Positions 11,833-23,581 of a DNA stretch of 64,000 bases are shown one piece after another. A program made the translations under genes and the position numbers. Each line of letters begins with the position of its first letter. The stretch's first letter is position 1. The stretch comes from Panorpa germanica (lineage: Eukaryota > Arthropoda > Insecta > Mecoptera > Panorpidae). The notes under the pieces were generated by a model. It did not search any database, was not told the origin of the DNA, and saw only the letters and a list, made by a program, of their open reading frames with translations. Location: the NCBI GenBank assembly GCA_963678705.1, contig OY783205.1, positions 13,454,001 through 13,518,000 on the forward strand. Reading direction: 5' to 3'.

Positions 11833-12150
11833 AGCAGCACTTTAATACTTTAGCACATCAGTAGCAGGGGTATATGAATTACAACAATGCTACATTTTAA
11901 ACCAATCCGGTGAAAGAATCGCTGAACAAAACACTAACAAAAATGTTCGTTTTTAAGTTGCCTAGAATTACAACGCCATCTTGATTTCAACCGAATAAAC
12001 ACATTTATTTCAATTTCATGGTAAAGAAACCAGTTTTAGAACCGGTTGCTGGTTTCATAGTCAACCTATACGATTTACGATAACTAAGCTGGTAACTATT
12101 AAATAGCACTAAATCGGGTTGCTGCTCATTACATTAATGTTACAATATTA
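11833..12150. other. Spacer between P element and MITE
   Basis: Begins with the right P-element target duplication AGCAGCAC (11,833-11,840). No gene recognised. It would be the original upstream flank of the signal-peptide exon before the P insertion. Confidence 0.35.
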
Positions 12151-12511
12151 AGGTGAAACGATACTTGGCCCGTTTTTCTCACGAAATATTACATTTTAAC
12201 ATTTCTAAAGGTATGTCATAAATGTTATCAGTCATAAAAAAATTGGAATTTAATTAGAAAATATAGCAATAATAATTTTCAAAAGTTATTTTTGCAATTC
12301 CAACTCATTAAAAGTCAGTGGAAGAAGCTTAAAATGTAGATACGTTATTCATCTAAATAATTGCAGCTTTAGATTTTGATTCGCGTTTCCAGTTACTTAC
12401 ATAAAACGATTTAAACATAAATAAACATTGTTTTTTTGATAATATTTTACCTGCTGTATAGTGTCGCCATCTATATTTTGCGAGAAATAATGGCCACGTA
12501 TCGTTTCCCCT
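12151..12511. mobile_element. MITE, 361 bp, PIF/Harbinger-like
   Basis: Inverted ends AGGTGAAACGATACTTGGCC on the left and, on the opposite strand of the right end, AGGGGAAACGATACGTGGCC. Both ends are flanked by TTA (12,148-12,150 and 12,512-12,514). A 3 bp TTA target duplication is typical of PIF/Harbinger elements. The interior is AT-rich and non-coding. Confidence 0.65.
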
Positions 12512-12514
12512 TTA

Positions 12515-15500
12515 CATGTTAGTAAACAATCTATTGTATATAAATATTGTTCGTAAATCACCACAGTTTCTCAGAAGTGTGCTTTGTAATTTAAAATTAA
12601 TTTTATCACAAATTTACGTGGCCTAGATTGGACGATATGTGGGGGGGATATGCGTTGCAAAGATGTTAATATAATCGCCGCTAACAGAATAAGGTCAACT
12701 TTATCAATATATAGTAAAGTTTTATAGAATGTAAGGTATGATGGTTCACACCACAATTAGGTTTATTTCCATACTGCCTTTACTGATGTTGAAGTTTATT
12801 TGAAACAACACTACATACCTACAACCATAGAGATATAAGAATAGAGTGCGCAAGAGACTGAATACTGCAATAAAGACAAAGAGAGATATACCCGCGAAAG
12901 TCCTCTGTGTCTCTTTCGAGTACTGTGATTCACTGCTTCCACTAATAAGCTTCTACATAGCGCCGATCACGTCAACCTAGAGTGTCAAACCAAAAATGTT
13001 CAGATATCGTCCTCGGATGTATTTTAAATTGTGTAAATAGGTCACACCCCATTTATGACGATACACTTTAAAATACGGAATTTGTTTTCTTGTACGAAAT
13101 ATATTTTCAACTATGGCTTAGAACGTGCCGTACATATAAATATTTATTTATATACTCGTATATACGTACATGTATAACTAATTCAATAAGAAATATAGAT
13201 TATTTAAGTAAAATACAATTCCTTGCTTTATAACAATAATAAATTGGCATTTATTATTTCACCTTCACTTTTGTCCAACTGTCGAACTGTCAAAATTTAT
13301 ATTACTAAAGACGCATGCGCACCAACTAAATTAACTAAACTCAAATTAAAACACGAATGTGGCTATGAATGCCTATTCTGACAACCTGAAATCTAGATTG
13401 AAATATTAGATAAAAACAGTAAATTAAATATCAAAACAGTGAGTGGGAATGAGGCTTAACTCCAAGCTTCTGTTTTAATTATTAGGTTTTTATTTAATGA
13501 TTTATTACTAGAAAGGAATAAGAGTTTTGTATTGAATATGCTACCTCTTTTACGCTCTATTGTATAAAAGAGATAACAACTTAAGAGATAAAACACAAGC
13601 CCATTACTTAAAAATAGATTTCAAAAAGAGTTTAGTCGTATAAGTATTCCAAAGTATATACGGGGTGTCCCAGAAATCGACGTCAAGCCGGAAGAGTGGA
13701 ATAAGTCGGTCGGTAACCCTTCCTAAGCGACATTTTATTTTTTAACATGTCAGATATAAAATATTATTAATTTAGTAAGACAAGAGTAACAAGTCAAATT
13801 TTCAAACAGTTAAAATATTCACGTAAAAACCAGGAAATAATTCGTTTAATAAAACTCGTTTATTTTTTACTATTATTTTATGTAGACAAATACATTCCTT
13901 AATGTAATAGAAATGTAACATACATTGTCTGGTTTGCATATTATGTACCAGACTTTACCTACACAATAGGACACTTTCCTTCGCCTTACATTTTATAAAA
14001 TTTACCCGCTAAATACAGTTCGTATACAGTTTTGTATATTTCAAGTGTACTAATATTAAAAAAATATTATAAGCAAGTTATATATTTTCTGAGAGCCGAA
14101 AATATTAACAAATTTATATTTTAGTAGATTAATTTACTTTATAAATTTATTGCGTCGTAATTTGAAGAACGTTGTGCTAGTTCATATATCGTGGTCGTCG
14201 TTGTTTATAGGTTGTTAGTATTTGTTGACATTAATATTAGAATGAAAACATATATTTAAAAAAACTGTATTTTATTTATTAAATTCAAATGCTAAGTTAC
14301 ACTTGTTTCTTGTTAGTTTTGATTATTATATATTTATGTATGATTAATATTAATTGTTAGTTGGTTGATTATTTTAATGCACTTATTTCTAATTTATTTG
14401 GTAATCTTTAGTTTTACTTGTTTCGTTTGTTTTTGATTCGTTTTTGAATCTTTCTTGTTTTGTGAATTAACACTTTAGTTTGTTTCTTTTGCAATTTGTG
14501 CTTTTGTGTCTTCTTCGACTTTTGTTTCTTAAATCTAATTGGCAATGTCAATAGTATGCGATAAAAATTGACTATTACTGAATCAAAATAACACGTACAG
14601 CTATTGTGGTGTTATTCTAGAGATTAACTGGAATGGTCTCAAACAAATGCATTTATGCTGACTTTTTTGTTTAGGTAATCATTTTTTAAATAAGTCGCAA
14701 TGGTCGCGAGGAAATGTTTATATTTCTGAGAAACACTTAAGGTTCTAATTTATAGTTATTTTTAATGGTCCTATTTTGTTTATGTTCAAATGCGTTAAAA
14801 GTTATTTGATATTTGAGTCAACATAATATTAGAGTTATTTAATATTTCAATTCTCCATTCATAGTAGATGTAAATAATGAGTTCATTTCCTATATATTAA
14901 GTAAATATAACAAAGATATAAAGTATTACGTAATCGTATGTTAACTAGCATTATCAAAAATTTGATATATTGTTCCTTTTTGTATTATTTTCGTAAATAA
15001 AGCAAACGCAATTTGCTATTGTAAGAAAACCAAATTGTTCCTTCCCCTAGCACATTTTAAATTTAATCACAAACCGAGTGATTTTAATATTTCTTCTCAA
15101 ACTATTATATATAATGGGGTCGTAAACTCATTTCTTAGGTTTTATAATTTAAGAAAACATTTAATAGCTGTTTAAATAATTGCTTCATATTTCAAAAACT
15201 GATTGCATAAGACACTATCTGTTTATTTAAACTAAAAAGTCTTATACATAAATGTGAACAAATTGCTGCCTCATAAGTTTTATGATTGTAACCAAATTAA
15301 TTCTGATAATATAGTACAGGTCCGACAATTGAATCCGAAGACAGCAGTCTGGCATATCAAGCATAAATGGTCTTGGCCATTCTTTTTGCGCCGTCCTTTT
15401 ACATAAAATAAGTTATGTTATATAAGGTCAGATTACATAAGAACGATTATCTTTCCTATAAAATTTACGATTCCTAAAGTAAATAAAACTTATTATAGAA

Positions 15501-16492
15501 GATTACATAGTGGTATAAATTAAACTAAAATATTAGTATTAGTAGCATTCCTTGTAACTAGGAACCGCTTTTCTGTTTCATGTTAAATCTGAGAACACAC
15601 TTGCATTAACTTTTGTTGGTGGGACCAGTATAGTTTTTTTATTTCTTATAGTATTTTAAAAGATGTTCGGTTGTAGCATTTCGGAAAGTTGCCAACCTTA
15701 GTTAACAGTTGTAGAAAATATATATAACATTAACGTCACATGTAATATAGAATTATAACAAATATTTTACATAAGAAACAGTTAACCTATTGTAAATGTA
15801 GTTACCAGTATTTACATAATGTTGGATATTTACATGGATGGAGTATTTAGTGTTTATATATGATATCCATGTTTATTGCATTTTATCTAAGTTGTTCCAA
15901 CTTTATTTAGTAAAATAGTTGCGCAAAGCAGCGATAAATTAACATATAATCATCGTAAAACTCATTTATTGTTTTATTTTTAACTTAAAAAAATGTAATA
16001 ATTTTTTTTAAAACTTATATCTTTTAAAAGGAGAGTAATATAAATTTCATTGAGTACAACTTTTCTAATTCTTTGAAGCTTTCTCACTTAGAAAATCAAT
16101 ATTTATTAACATCTATCTTATCGCTATAAAATTACTTGATTTCTTAAAAGTAACTAACTGCTGCTTATATTATAAAATTATTTCAAGTTGTAAAAATTCG
16201 TAAAAAAAATTGTATATATGAAATAAATTTGTATGAAATACGGTAAGCTTTCTTAATGAGAAAATTTGCGCAAAAAAACATTCTGCGATATATTTATTGT
16301 AAAAGTTTAATTATAGTACTTATGAAAAGGCATAAATGTTATCATTCGAATTCATGAAGAGTAGAGATAGGTTAAACCAAGTGCAGTAAAAAGGTTTATT
16401 GTTTGTTCCACAAACGATAGAAAAATGAAGACATTTTATATCATATTGTCTTTAGAATATAGTAGCATTCGTCGCTGATAGAAACAATTGCA
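12515..16492. other. Long non-coding stretch downstream of the scramblase exons
   Basis: About 4 kb of AT-rich DNA with no convincing gene. 12.8-13.0 kb is locally richer in GC, with purine-rich words. 13.66 kb has an isolated GGGGTGTCCCAGAAATCGAC word that looks like a transposon edge, without a detectable partner. Part of 14-16.4 kb may be 3' untranslated sequence of the minus-strand scramblase, which is inference. Confidence 0.4.
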
Positions 16493-19400
16493 TTAAAACA
16501 TTCCTGGACGGTCTTGTTCGCGATTTCCTGATTTTTCGAAGAACATGGCGTCCTGAAATAATAATAAGTATTAAATAGGTGTTTTAAATAATACTATGAA
16601 TTTAAAAAATGAATAAGAATATTATTGTTACGTTTTCGAAACTTTTAATATTATTTTATGAACAAAATTAGGCTTATATTTCAAAATTAGAATATTTAAG
16701 TTACGGTTAAGTATACATATCGCTAATTTACTGCAACTAAAATTATGACTTGAGATTTTAAAGAGTTTTCTAGGCCTTCTGCAAATGTTGGTTATTTTAT
16801 TGAGTAAAGTCATTATGTGTGTTCACCAAATCGCTGCTTCAATGTTTTGATTATATTTAGGATATGTACCTAATCATTTAAAAGAAATAACAACCAAATT
16901 CGAAAATGTGGCACTACTTCGGGTCTCAAACCCTAAAATTACAGCTGCCAAACTTCAACATATCAAAACTCTTGACCACCATTCTATAATTCGCTAACAT
17001 TAGAAAAAGTAAAATTGTAGTGGAAATGTTGAATTCAAATGTACTAAAAGAAATTAAACGAGACTTTTACAATACAAAGTTTACAGTACAAATATTAAGA
17101 GCTGATATCAAAAATGGAACATCGAATGTTTCTTCTCTTTTGTTATAATTCTTAAGGTTAAACAATTTACAAGAAGACTTACAATAAGGAAGCACGCCCC
17201 TAACATTACCGCCTTCATCCTAACGTCCAGATCCATTGGAAACATAATTCCGAAATAATCCGAATCCGTAAACATTTCCCTGAGTAATCCACTCCATTGT
17301 TTGCTAATTTTTCCAACCTCTCTGTCACCATCCACGTTGGTTATCTGCAAAAATTATATTTGATATATTTCAGTAAGAAAATAAATATTTAAATACAGGA
17401 AATTCATTACGTAATTATGTGATGAAATTGTTGTGTAGTTTGAACGGTAACATTTCGTTATGAAGTGCTTGACACCTAAATATTGTATTTAACTAAATAA
17501 AGCATAAAGGGTGCTCACATATTACAAATCTAATTCTTTTTAATTTAATCTTGAGTGAGAAGGCTCTTTTCGACATAAGTAAGTTTCGAATAAAGAAGAA
17601 AGAAAAGGAAGGATGACAGCAATAGAGAGAAATGTTTTCTTTGAGAGAATTGCTTTTTCTAATTTGGTATATGAATATGTGTTAGTAAATGACAAATGAA
17701 ATGTAACAACAGCAAGAAACATTAAAAAATTCAATACAACATAATATCACCTAACACTTTTAATATAAGAAGACCAATATATTATTACCTTAAATTCAAC
17801 TTCTCCGCAGATGCTAAATGTACAGACAGGTCCTTCAATTTTTAGCACAACTTCACCTGAAGCGTTTTTGATTCTGAATGATGGTGCGCATATAGACCAC
17901 TCTTGTTCTATATATCCTACAATGGTACCTGGAGGACTAGACACCTCCATAGTTTGCGGAAATTAAAATACTAAGTGTTATTTATTAATTTAAATAAATT
18001 TCATTATTAACAAATTATTATTAAATTTATAACATTAAAGTTTAGATGTTGTTAATAAAAATGATGTTGCCTATAATGTACCCGCTAAACAGTCGTGAGT
18101 TTTCACAGAAATAAATGTAAAATATAGGAGTAGTAGTTGCATATGCAAAACAATTCAGTAATTTATTAAAGTAATATATAGTTCAAATTACTAAAGTTCG
18201 GAGATGACTCATGCTTAAATCAAGTTGTGCCATTTAAATCTATGACACAATCAAAAAAGCACTGCTTCACTATATTTTGAATAATGTATATATGGGATGT
18301 ATAGGATCCAAAAAGATAAAATTCATCATCGTATCATGGATCTTCTAAGACTTGTCACCGCTGAACTCTCTATGTTGAACTCAGGGTGGCCACAAAGATA
18401 TGATGTCAAATTTCAATGATAATTCCCGGTTTTCCACTGAGGTTTTTCGTACTTTTCCTAGATAGTGAAATTTTATTTGTATTACTTAAATATTTAAAGT
18501 TTTGATTATATTGTAATTACCAATAATTAAATCCAGTATTAAACTAAAAGTAAAATATTTGTTTCTGATTTATTTTTTATCTCATTGCCTTATTAAATAC
18601 GATTTATTACTCGTTAATAAAAAGTAATTTCTATTGAGTAAGACAAAAATAATCTAATGACTAGTATAAACTAGAACAAATTACCTCTTAATATTTAACA
18701 GATAAAATAATTGAAGATTTTTAAATTGATCATCAATAATTTTAGCTAAAAGTTTAGTCTTTTCACGTTTTCTTTTTAAATTTTCTGATTCATTTCATTT
18801 TGAATTTTGCATGAAATATAATATACTATATATAAAATAGTTGCTGCAATCAAATTTTCTTATATTTTTTGAAATTCCCTGATATTTATTTAAATTTCCT
18901 AAAATTCACTGATATTTCCAGGTTTCAATAAATTCACTGATAATACCCAGATTTTCAGGTTTGTGACCACCCTGTTCTACATATTTAAATAATTCACTAA
19001 TTAATTTTAAATCACTTAACAAAAATTTAGTATTAACAGAAAAAATTTTAATCACATTTTTATTCTAAGTCAATTTTCATAATTATTCTAAGTGAATAAT
19101 ATTCTAATAATATTTTCAATAATTTTTCTAAGTCACTTTATATGAATTTTTTGCATCTCTGTAAACTAGTACATATTATTGAGTATTTTTCTTAGACTCA
19201 TCGAAAATTAAAAAATTTAAAGATATATAGTGCTACTAAGTAAGGTCTAAGGTTACGAAGTAATGCAAAAATCCTAAATGTTCCTTAATATCCAAAGAAA
19301 GGAACAGAATATTAATGTCTTGGCAGTTTTTCTATGGTAAAGTTAGCACGAAGTATCTAATGATTTAGATTAGTAAGGTTGCAAAATTTACAGCACTAGA

Positions 19401-19654
19401 AATTTTAAACAAAAACTAATAACTTTCTCTTCATTTTACTTACAAAGTTTTAATCTGTTTATAAAATACATCATCCATTTTTGTTCTAATTTGATTTGAT
19501 CATAAATGTATATCTAATAATTAGGAATAACGACTAAATGACTTACCCTCCAGTAACTCTACTTTCTGATGGACTAGGAGTTGATCAATTGTAGAAAGGT
19601 ATTCCAAACCTGGTGGACAGTTGCTCAGGCCTTGAGCCATATTCATCCTGCCAC
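16493..19654 (-). pseudogene. Phospholipid scramblase (PLSCR family), incomplete gene
   Basis: Four minus-strand exons match phospholipid scramblases, membrane proteins linked to Ca2+-dependent lipid movement. 19,654-19,547: after a TTACAG acceptor, [20 protein letters not shown] and QKVELLEG, ending at GTAAGT. 17,956-17,789: QTMEVSSPPGTIVGYI, APSFRIKNASGEVVLKI, donor GTAATA. 17,344-17,183: [39 protein letters not shown], donor GTAAGT. 16,552-16,493: after TTTCAG, DAMFFEKSGNREQDRPGMF and stop. The exon encoding the cysteine-rich middle of the family (about 80 residues) was not found between 17,957 and 19,546. Joining the flanking exons without it breaks the frame. The base pair expected to be AG before 17,956 reads CG. 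The visible exons have no stops, so this is a recent pseudogene, a partial paralogue, or an assembly fault. Any 5' exons were not found. Confidence 0.75.
18382..18974. mobile_element. hAT-type MITE in a scramblase intron
   Basis: The left end CAGGGTGGCCACAAA and the right end, inverted, CAGGGTGGTCACAAA differ by one base. CAGGG termini are typical of non-autonomous hAT elements. A clean 8 bp target duplication is not visible, so it is probably old. The interior (593 bp overall) is AT-rich with no coding frame. Confidence 0.65.
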
Positions 19655-20783
19655 CTGTAACAAAAAATAAACATTTCATACAAACTTGAAACTGCATAGA
19701 AAGGAACTACAAAGATTTGGCTGCACTTTACTTGCATTTTATTGTATTAAGGTCTATTGAAATGAAATGCACTAAATCTTAAATTCTGAAGTTATGAGCA
19801 ATTTCAAAAATAATAACTATATCTTATGCGGATTTTACAACAGAGAAACAGTTTGGAAAACAGTTTTGTTGTCAAAAAGAATTTTTTGTTTTATTTTAAA
19901 ACAGTTTTGTTTTTCGAAAACAGACTGTTTACACTGAACAGACTGTTTTTGATTTTAGTGTTTTTCTGTGTGTCTCATAAAAATTATATGATAAACAACA
20001 ACTGACATGCGCAAATGTTCAGAAAAAACAAAACTGCGTGTTCAAACCAAGCAGACTAAAAAACAACAACAAACGTGTTTTCCTTTGATCTTACCAACTC
20101 CAGATGGGAATGTCTTTTGTTTACTAAAACGGTTGTTAAAGACAAACATGTTTTAAGAACTGTCTCTTTGTTGTAAATATTGGTGTTTTTGTTCGTGTTT
20201 TATTGAACTTTCTCTCTAGTATGAAACCGGCATTAGGGGTCATCCATAAATTACGTCACACAAGTATCTACCTATTCTGACCACCTCTCCTCTCAGTGTC
20301 AAATGATTTCAGTTTCAGTACAGATGGGAAAAATCAAAATTTAGGCTTGAATACTATTTGTAATTTCATGTAATAATATAATTTCATTATTTTTGCAGCT
20401 GTCTTGTTATAACGAGTGCAAGACGCACTGTTACAATTTACACAATTTATTCAACATTTCCGTTCATACTCATAAAATTTCACAGGACCATGTGATATTT
20501 TCGTAATGTAGGTTTATTTTATTATTTTACGATAACGATACGATGCGATATTTTACAGTAATACAGTTTTTACCGTGGTTTAAAGTTTGTTTTAACTAAC
20601 GTAATTGTCAAAGAGTAATAATAAGTGATTTTAAAAACCAAAATGATTAAGGATGGTATTATACAGTATCACAGACGTCTGGTTACTCTAATGCCATATC
20701 TGAACAAAAATATTCAAACCAAAATTTTACAAGCTGAACATTTTTTAGTAGCATTTGCTACTTCTGCTATATGGCTGAACCGG
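19655..20783. other. Non-coding stretch upstream of the scramblase exons
   Basis: Contains several AAACAGTTTTG/AAACAGACTGTTT words near 19.85-19.95 kb and an isolated GGGGTCATCCATAAATTACG word at 20,236, which resembles a transposon terminus but has no inverted partner nearby. No further scramblase exon was recognised. Confidence 0.35.
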
Positions 20784-20876
20784 CACTGGTCTTAGACTTA
20801 GACGACCAACGAATTAAGGTTAGAGAAAAACCAGAGGCTGTGTGCATCTCGAAAGAACGTGTTTGTCATATATTCA
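20784..20876 (+). pseudogene. Mariner transposase fragment (HTH region)
   Basis: About 30 codons read ALVLDLDDQRIKVREKPEAV then CISKERVCHIF. This matches the N-terminal helix-turn-helix of mariner transposases (DDRRxKVREIAEAxGISKERVxHIL). No other part of the element is recognisable. It is a relic unrelated in position to the mariner at 40 kb. Confidence 0.55.
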
Positions 20877-20931
20877 ATGGAAAAGCTAACAGCGCATAAC
20901 GTGCCGCATTAGTTCACTAAGGACGTCATTT

Positions 20932-20934
<3 letters not shown>

Positions 20935-20994
<60 letters not shown>
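20935..20994. repeat. (AT)n microsatellite
   Basis: Sixty bases of perfect AT dinucleotide. First of two AT tracts on the left side of the R1-like element. Confidence 0.95.
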
Positions 20995-21000
<6 letters not shown>

Positions 21001-21005
21001 TTATA

Positions 21006-21038
21006 TTTTGACTTGATAAAACCTAGACAGTTTAGTTA
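21006..21038 (+). repeat. Left copy of a 33 bp flanking repeat
   Basis: Starts TTTTGACTTGATAAAACC and ends TTTAGTTA. It recurs at 28,106-28,138 with one mismatch, after the (TA)n tract on the right side of the R1-like LINE. It is either part of a long target duplication or the 3' tail of an earlier copy. Confidence 0.85.
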
Positions 21039-21050
21039 TGGCCCACAGAT

Positions 21051-21052
<2 letters not shown>

Positions 21053-21128
<76 letters not shown>
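21053..21128. repeat. (AT)n microsatellite abutting the R1-like LINE
   Basis: Seventy-six bases of AT dinucleotide directly before the first coding sequence of the LINE. Confidence 0.95.
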
Positions 21129-21132
<4 letters not shown>

Positions 21133-21136
21133 AACT

Positions 21137-23200
21137 ATGGCTATGTACACTGATAAAGAATATAAAACTACGGGACAAGGGGTCGGATCCCTAGAACCGG
21201 CACTTGAGGGGGTGGTGAAGCAGGCTCCCCTTGGGTCGTCATCAAGCAACTGTGGAACGCATACGGTGGTGTACCAGGCCGATGTGGGAAATTCAGCTAC
21301 TGGAGAAGAGAAGACGCACGCTTTTCAGAGAAGCAGGAAGATCATGAGATCGCCAGTTCGGAGCAGCTCAATGTCAGATCTGTTCTGTAAATCGGATAAA
21401 TTTACTGAGAGGAACGTCGAAATGGAAGAAAATGAAAAGAAGAGGAAAAGAATTGAGAATCCGGGAAAGGATGAAAACATAGAGAAACAAGTGGAGCCAA
21501 ATGAAATCCAACATCTCATTCAAATGATTGTTAGAGAAACAGCGAAACTTGGAGAAAATTGTTAAAGAAAACTTTAATACAAAGAGGGAAATTAGAGACA
21601 TCTCAGTCAGACTGAACCTCCATGTCGGAAAACTAAAAGCATAAGGGATACAAAAGGCACTTGGAAGATTATCTATAAGAGGAGACACTGCAGAAATGGA
21701 AACTCAAACTGACACCGAGAAAATAAAAGAAATAGCTCCAAAAGGAGAAAGGGAAGAAAAGAAAATAACAACGAAAGATGCAGGAACTCAAACTACGACT
21801 TCTGAGCAAAACAAGAATGCGCTACAAATAGAAGACAAAATAGCGAAATTCAAGCAGGAAAGGACAGGAGACATAAACTTGGCAGAGGCTTTAGATCTAA
21901 TCCACGCAAGTTGGCCTGAGGAAGCATTTAAGTCAACTAACATGGTAAGAGGTGGAGTTATGCAGGCATCAAAGGACAAGGATATGATATTGGTGATGGA
22001 CCAAGAGGTGAGCGAGGATAATCCTCTTGTAAGACGGCTAAGCGAAAGAATACCGCAGACAGAGGATATTATCAGAAGAAAACTGATACAACCAGGAAAA
22101 CTAATATGCATGGAGAATAAAAGCATTATAATCCAGGATAATGGAGAAAAAGAAGCTAGTAGCAGTTACACATATCTCGCAGGACTGAATGGGGTAAAAG
22201 TGAACACTGAAAACATAAAGGATGTAACAGCGTTATTAGAGAAAGTAAAGACCATCTCTGAAAAGGAGGGAAGGAAAGAACTCATATTTATATGCTCGAA
22301 GGATGGGCTGGAGTTCCAGCTTCGCAAAATCATAGTACTCATTTTTGGAGATCAAGGTTATCACATAATTCTACATACGAGAAGTGAAGGGAAAATAGTA
22401 CAGGAAGGGAAGCCACAGGAATGGCAAAAAATAGGAAGGACAAACGTGAGGACAAGTAAAGAAACACTAGTGGTTAAACCACGAGAAGCTGGAAAATCAT
22501 ATGTAGATATAGTAAGACATATGAAAAAGAACATCAACATAGAAGAGTTATACGTGCAAATTAAGAGCATGGAAAAAACAGCTGAGGGGTATGTGAAGGG
22601 GAGTGTTTCTGGCGGCAAAAGAGGAAATGGTGAATCACTAAAAGCTGCGGTCCAAGAAAAAATGAAAGACCTAGTGGAGGCAGAACTAGTGAAAAGGAAG
22701 AGAAACATAACAGTCATAGATATAGATGAAACAATCACGGAAGAAGAACTATTGGAATCAATAGTTACAGAGCTGTCTAGCTCAAAAATCAAGAGAAAAG
22801 ACATCACAATAAAAATGACGGTTAAACCAAATAGCAGGGGCCTCAGATACGCCAATATAGCTCTGCCAATAAATGAAGACATGTTACTAACGTCCAGGAA
22901 GAGAATCAAAATAGGATAAACTATAGATGCAGGATAGTTTAAAGATTAGCGCCACTGAAATGCTGCAAATGTCAACAGTTTGGGCATCTTGCTAGGGCAT
23001 GCAACAGTGAGGAGGACATAAGCACACAATGTATAAAGTGTGGAGAGGCAGGGCATAGAGCAAGTGCCTGTTCAAACCAAATATATTGCTGGTCTTGCAA
23101 AATAAAAGGTCACGGGACAAACGAAATGGTATGCCCAAATTATCAAAAACAAGTAAGAGAACTTCGGAAAACGGGAGCGCCTGTCAGTGCGACAAAATAA
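21137..23200 (+). pseudogene. R1-like LINE ORF1 (gag-like, zinc knuckles)
   Basis: Begins [13 protein letters not shown] within 10 bp of the AT tract. The first 143 codons are open, then a frameshift near 21,550 moves to the frame of 21,696-22,919 (407 codons, charged, lysine/glutamate-rich, partly coiled-coil-like). A second frame change near 22,919 leads into three cysteine fingers: CCKCQQFGHLARAC, CIKCGEAGHRASAC, and CWSCKIKGHGTNEMVC. The frame ends with TAA at 23,198. R1-clade ORF1 proteins carry such knuckles and bind RNA. The ORF2 start codon follows two bases later, the usual tight arrangement. Confidence 0.75.
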
Positions 23201-23385
23201 AAATGACGAAAATGAAAATAATCCAAGTTAATGTGGATAGAGGGAGAGCAGCATTCGACTTACTACATAGCACTTGTCGGGACAAACACATAGACGTCGC
23301 CATTGTGGCAGGACCAAACAAGAAACTGGCTAGTAGAGGACCCTGGCTAAGCGATTTGAATATGGACGCAGCAATTAGGGTATTC

Positions 23386-23397
23386 AGCAAAGAAGTT
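23386..23397. repeat. Left 12 bp target duplication of the Jockey insertion
   Basis: AGCAAAGAAGTT here and again at 25,464-25,475, perfectly matched, bracketing the antisense insertion within the R1-like ORF2. Confidence 0.85.
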
Positions 23398-23581
23398 TTT
23401 TTTTTTTTTTTTTTTTTTTTTTCTCCTATTGTTTCAGCAATCTGCCTAAGTAGGCAATAAGCTTCTTACATGATAACTTACATAATTAATTAAGACATGT
23501 AAGAGAAACATTCTAGTGAATGCCCTCTGGTTTTTATATACAATAATCTATTATAATATATCATACATTGTACACTATTCC

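Noticed and set aside
13660-13690. GGGGTGTCCCAGAAATCGAC word as an element edge
   Set aside because: Single occurrence in the window with no matching end.
17540-17734. Minus-strand hydrophobic 64-codon frame between scramblase exons
   Set aside because: It lies in an intron with good splice sites on both sides and does not match the missing cysteine-rich exon.
20236-20262. GGGGTCATCCATAAATTACG word as a transposon terminus
   Set aside because: No inverted partner or target duplication was found nearby, so no element could be delimited.
21374-21688. Minus-strand frames inside the R1-like ORF1
   Set aside because: Shadows of the plus-strand gag-like frame, which has zinc knuckles and the right gene order.
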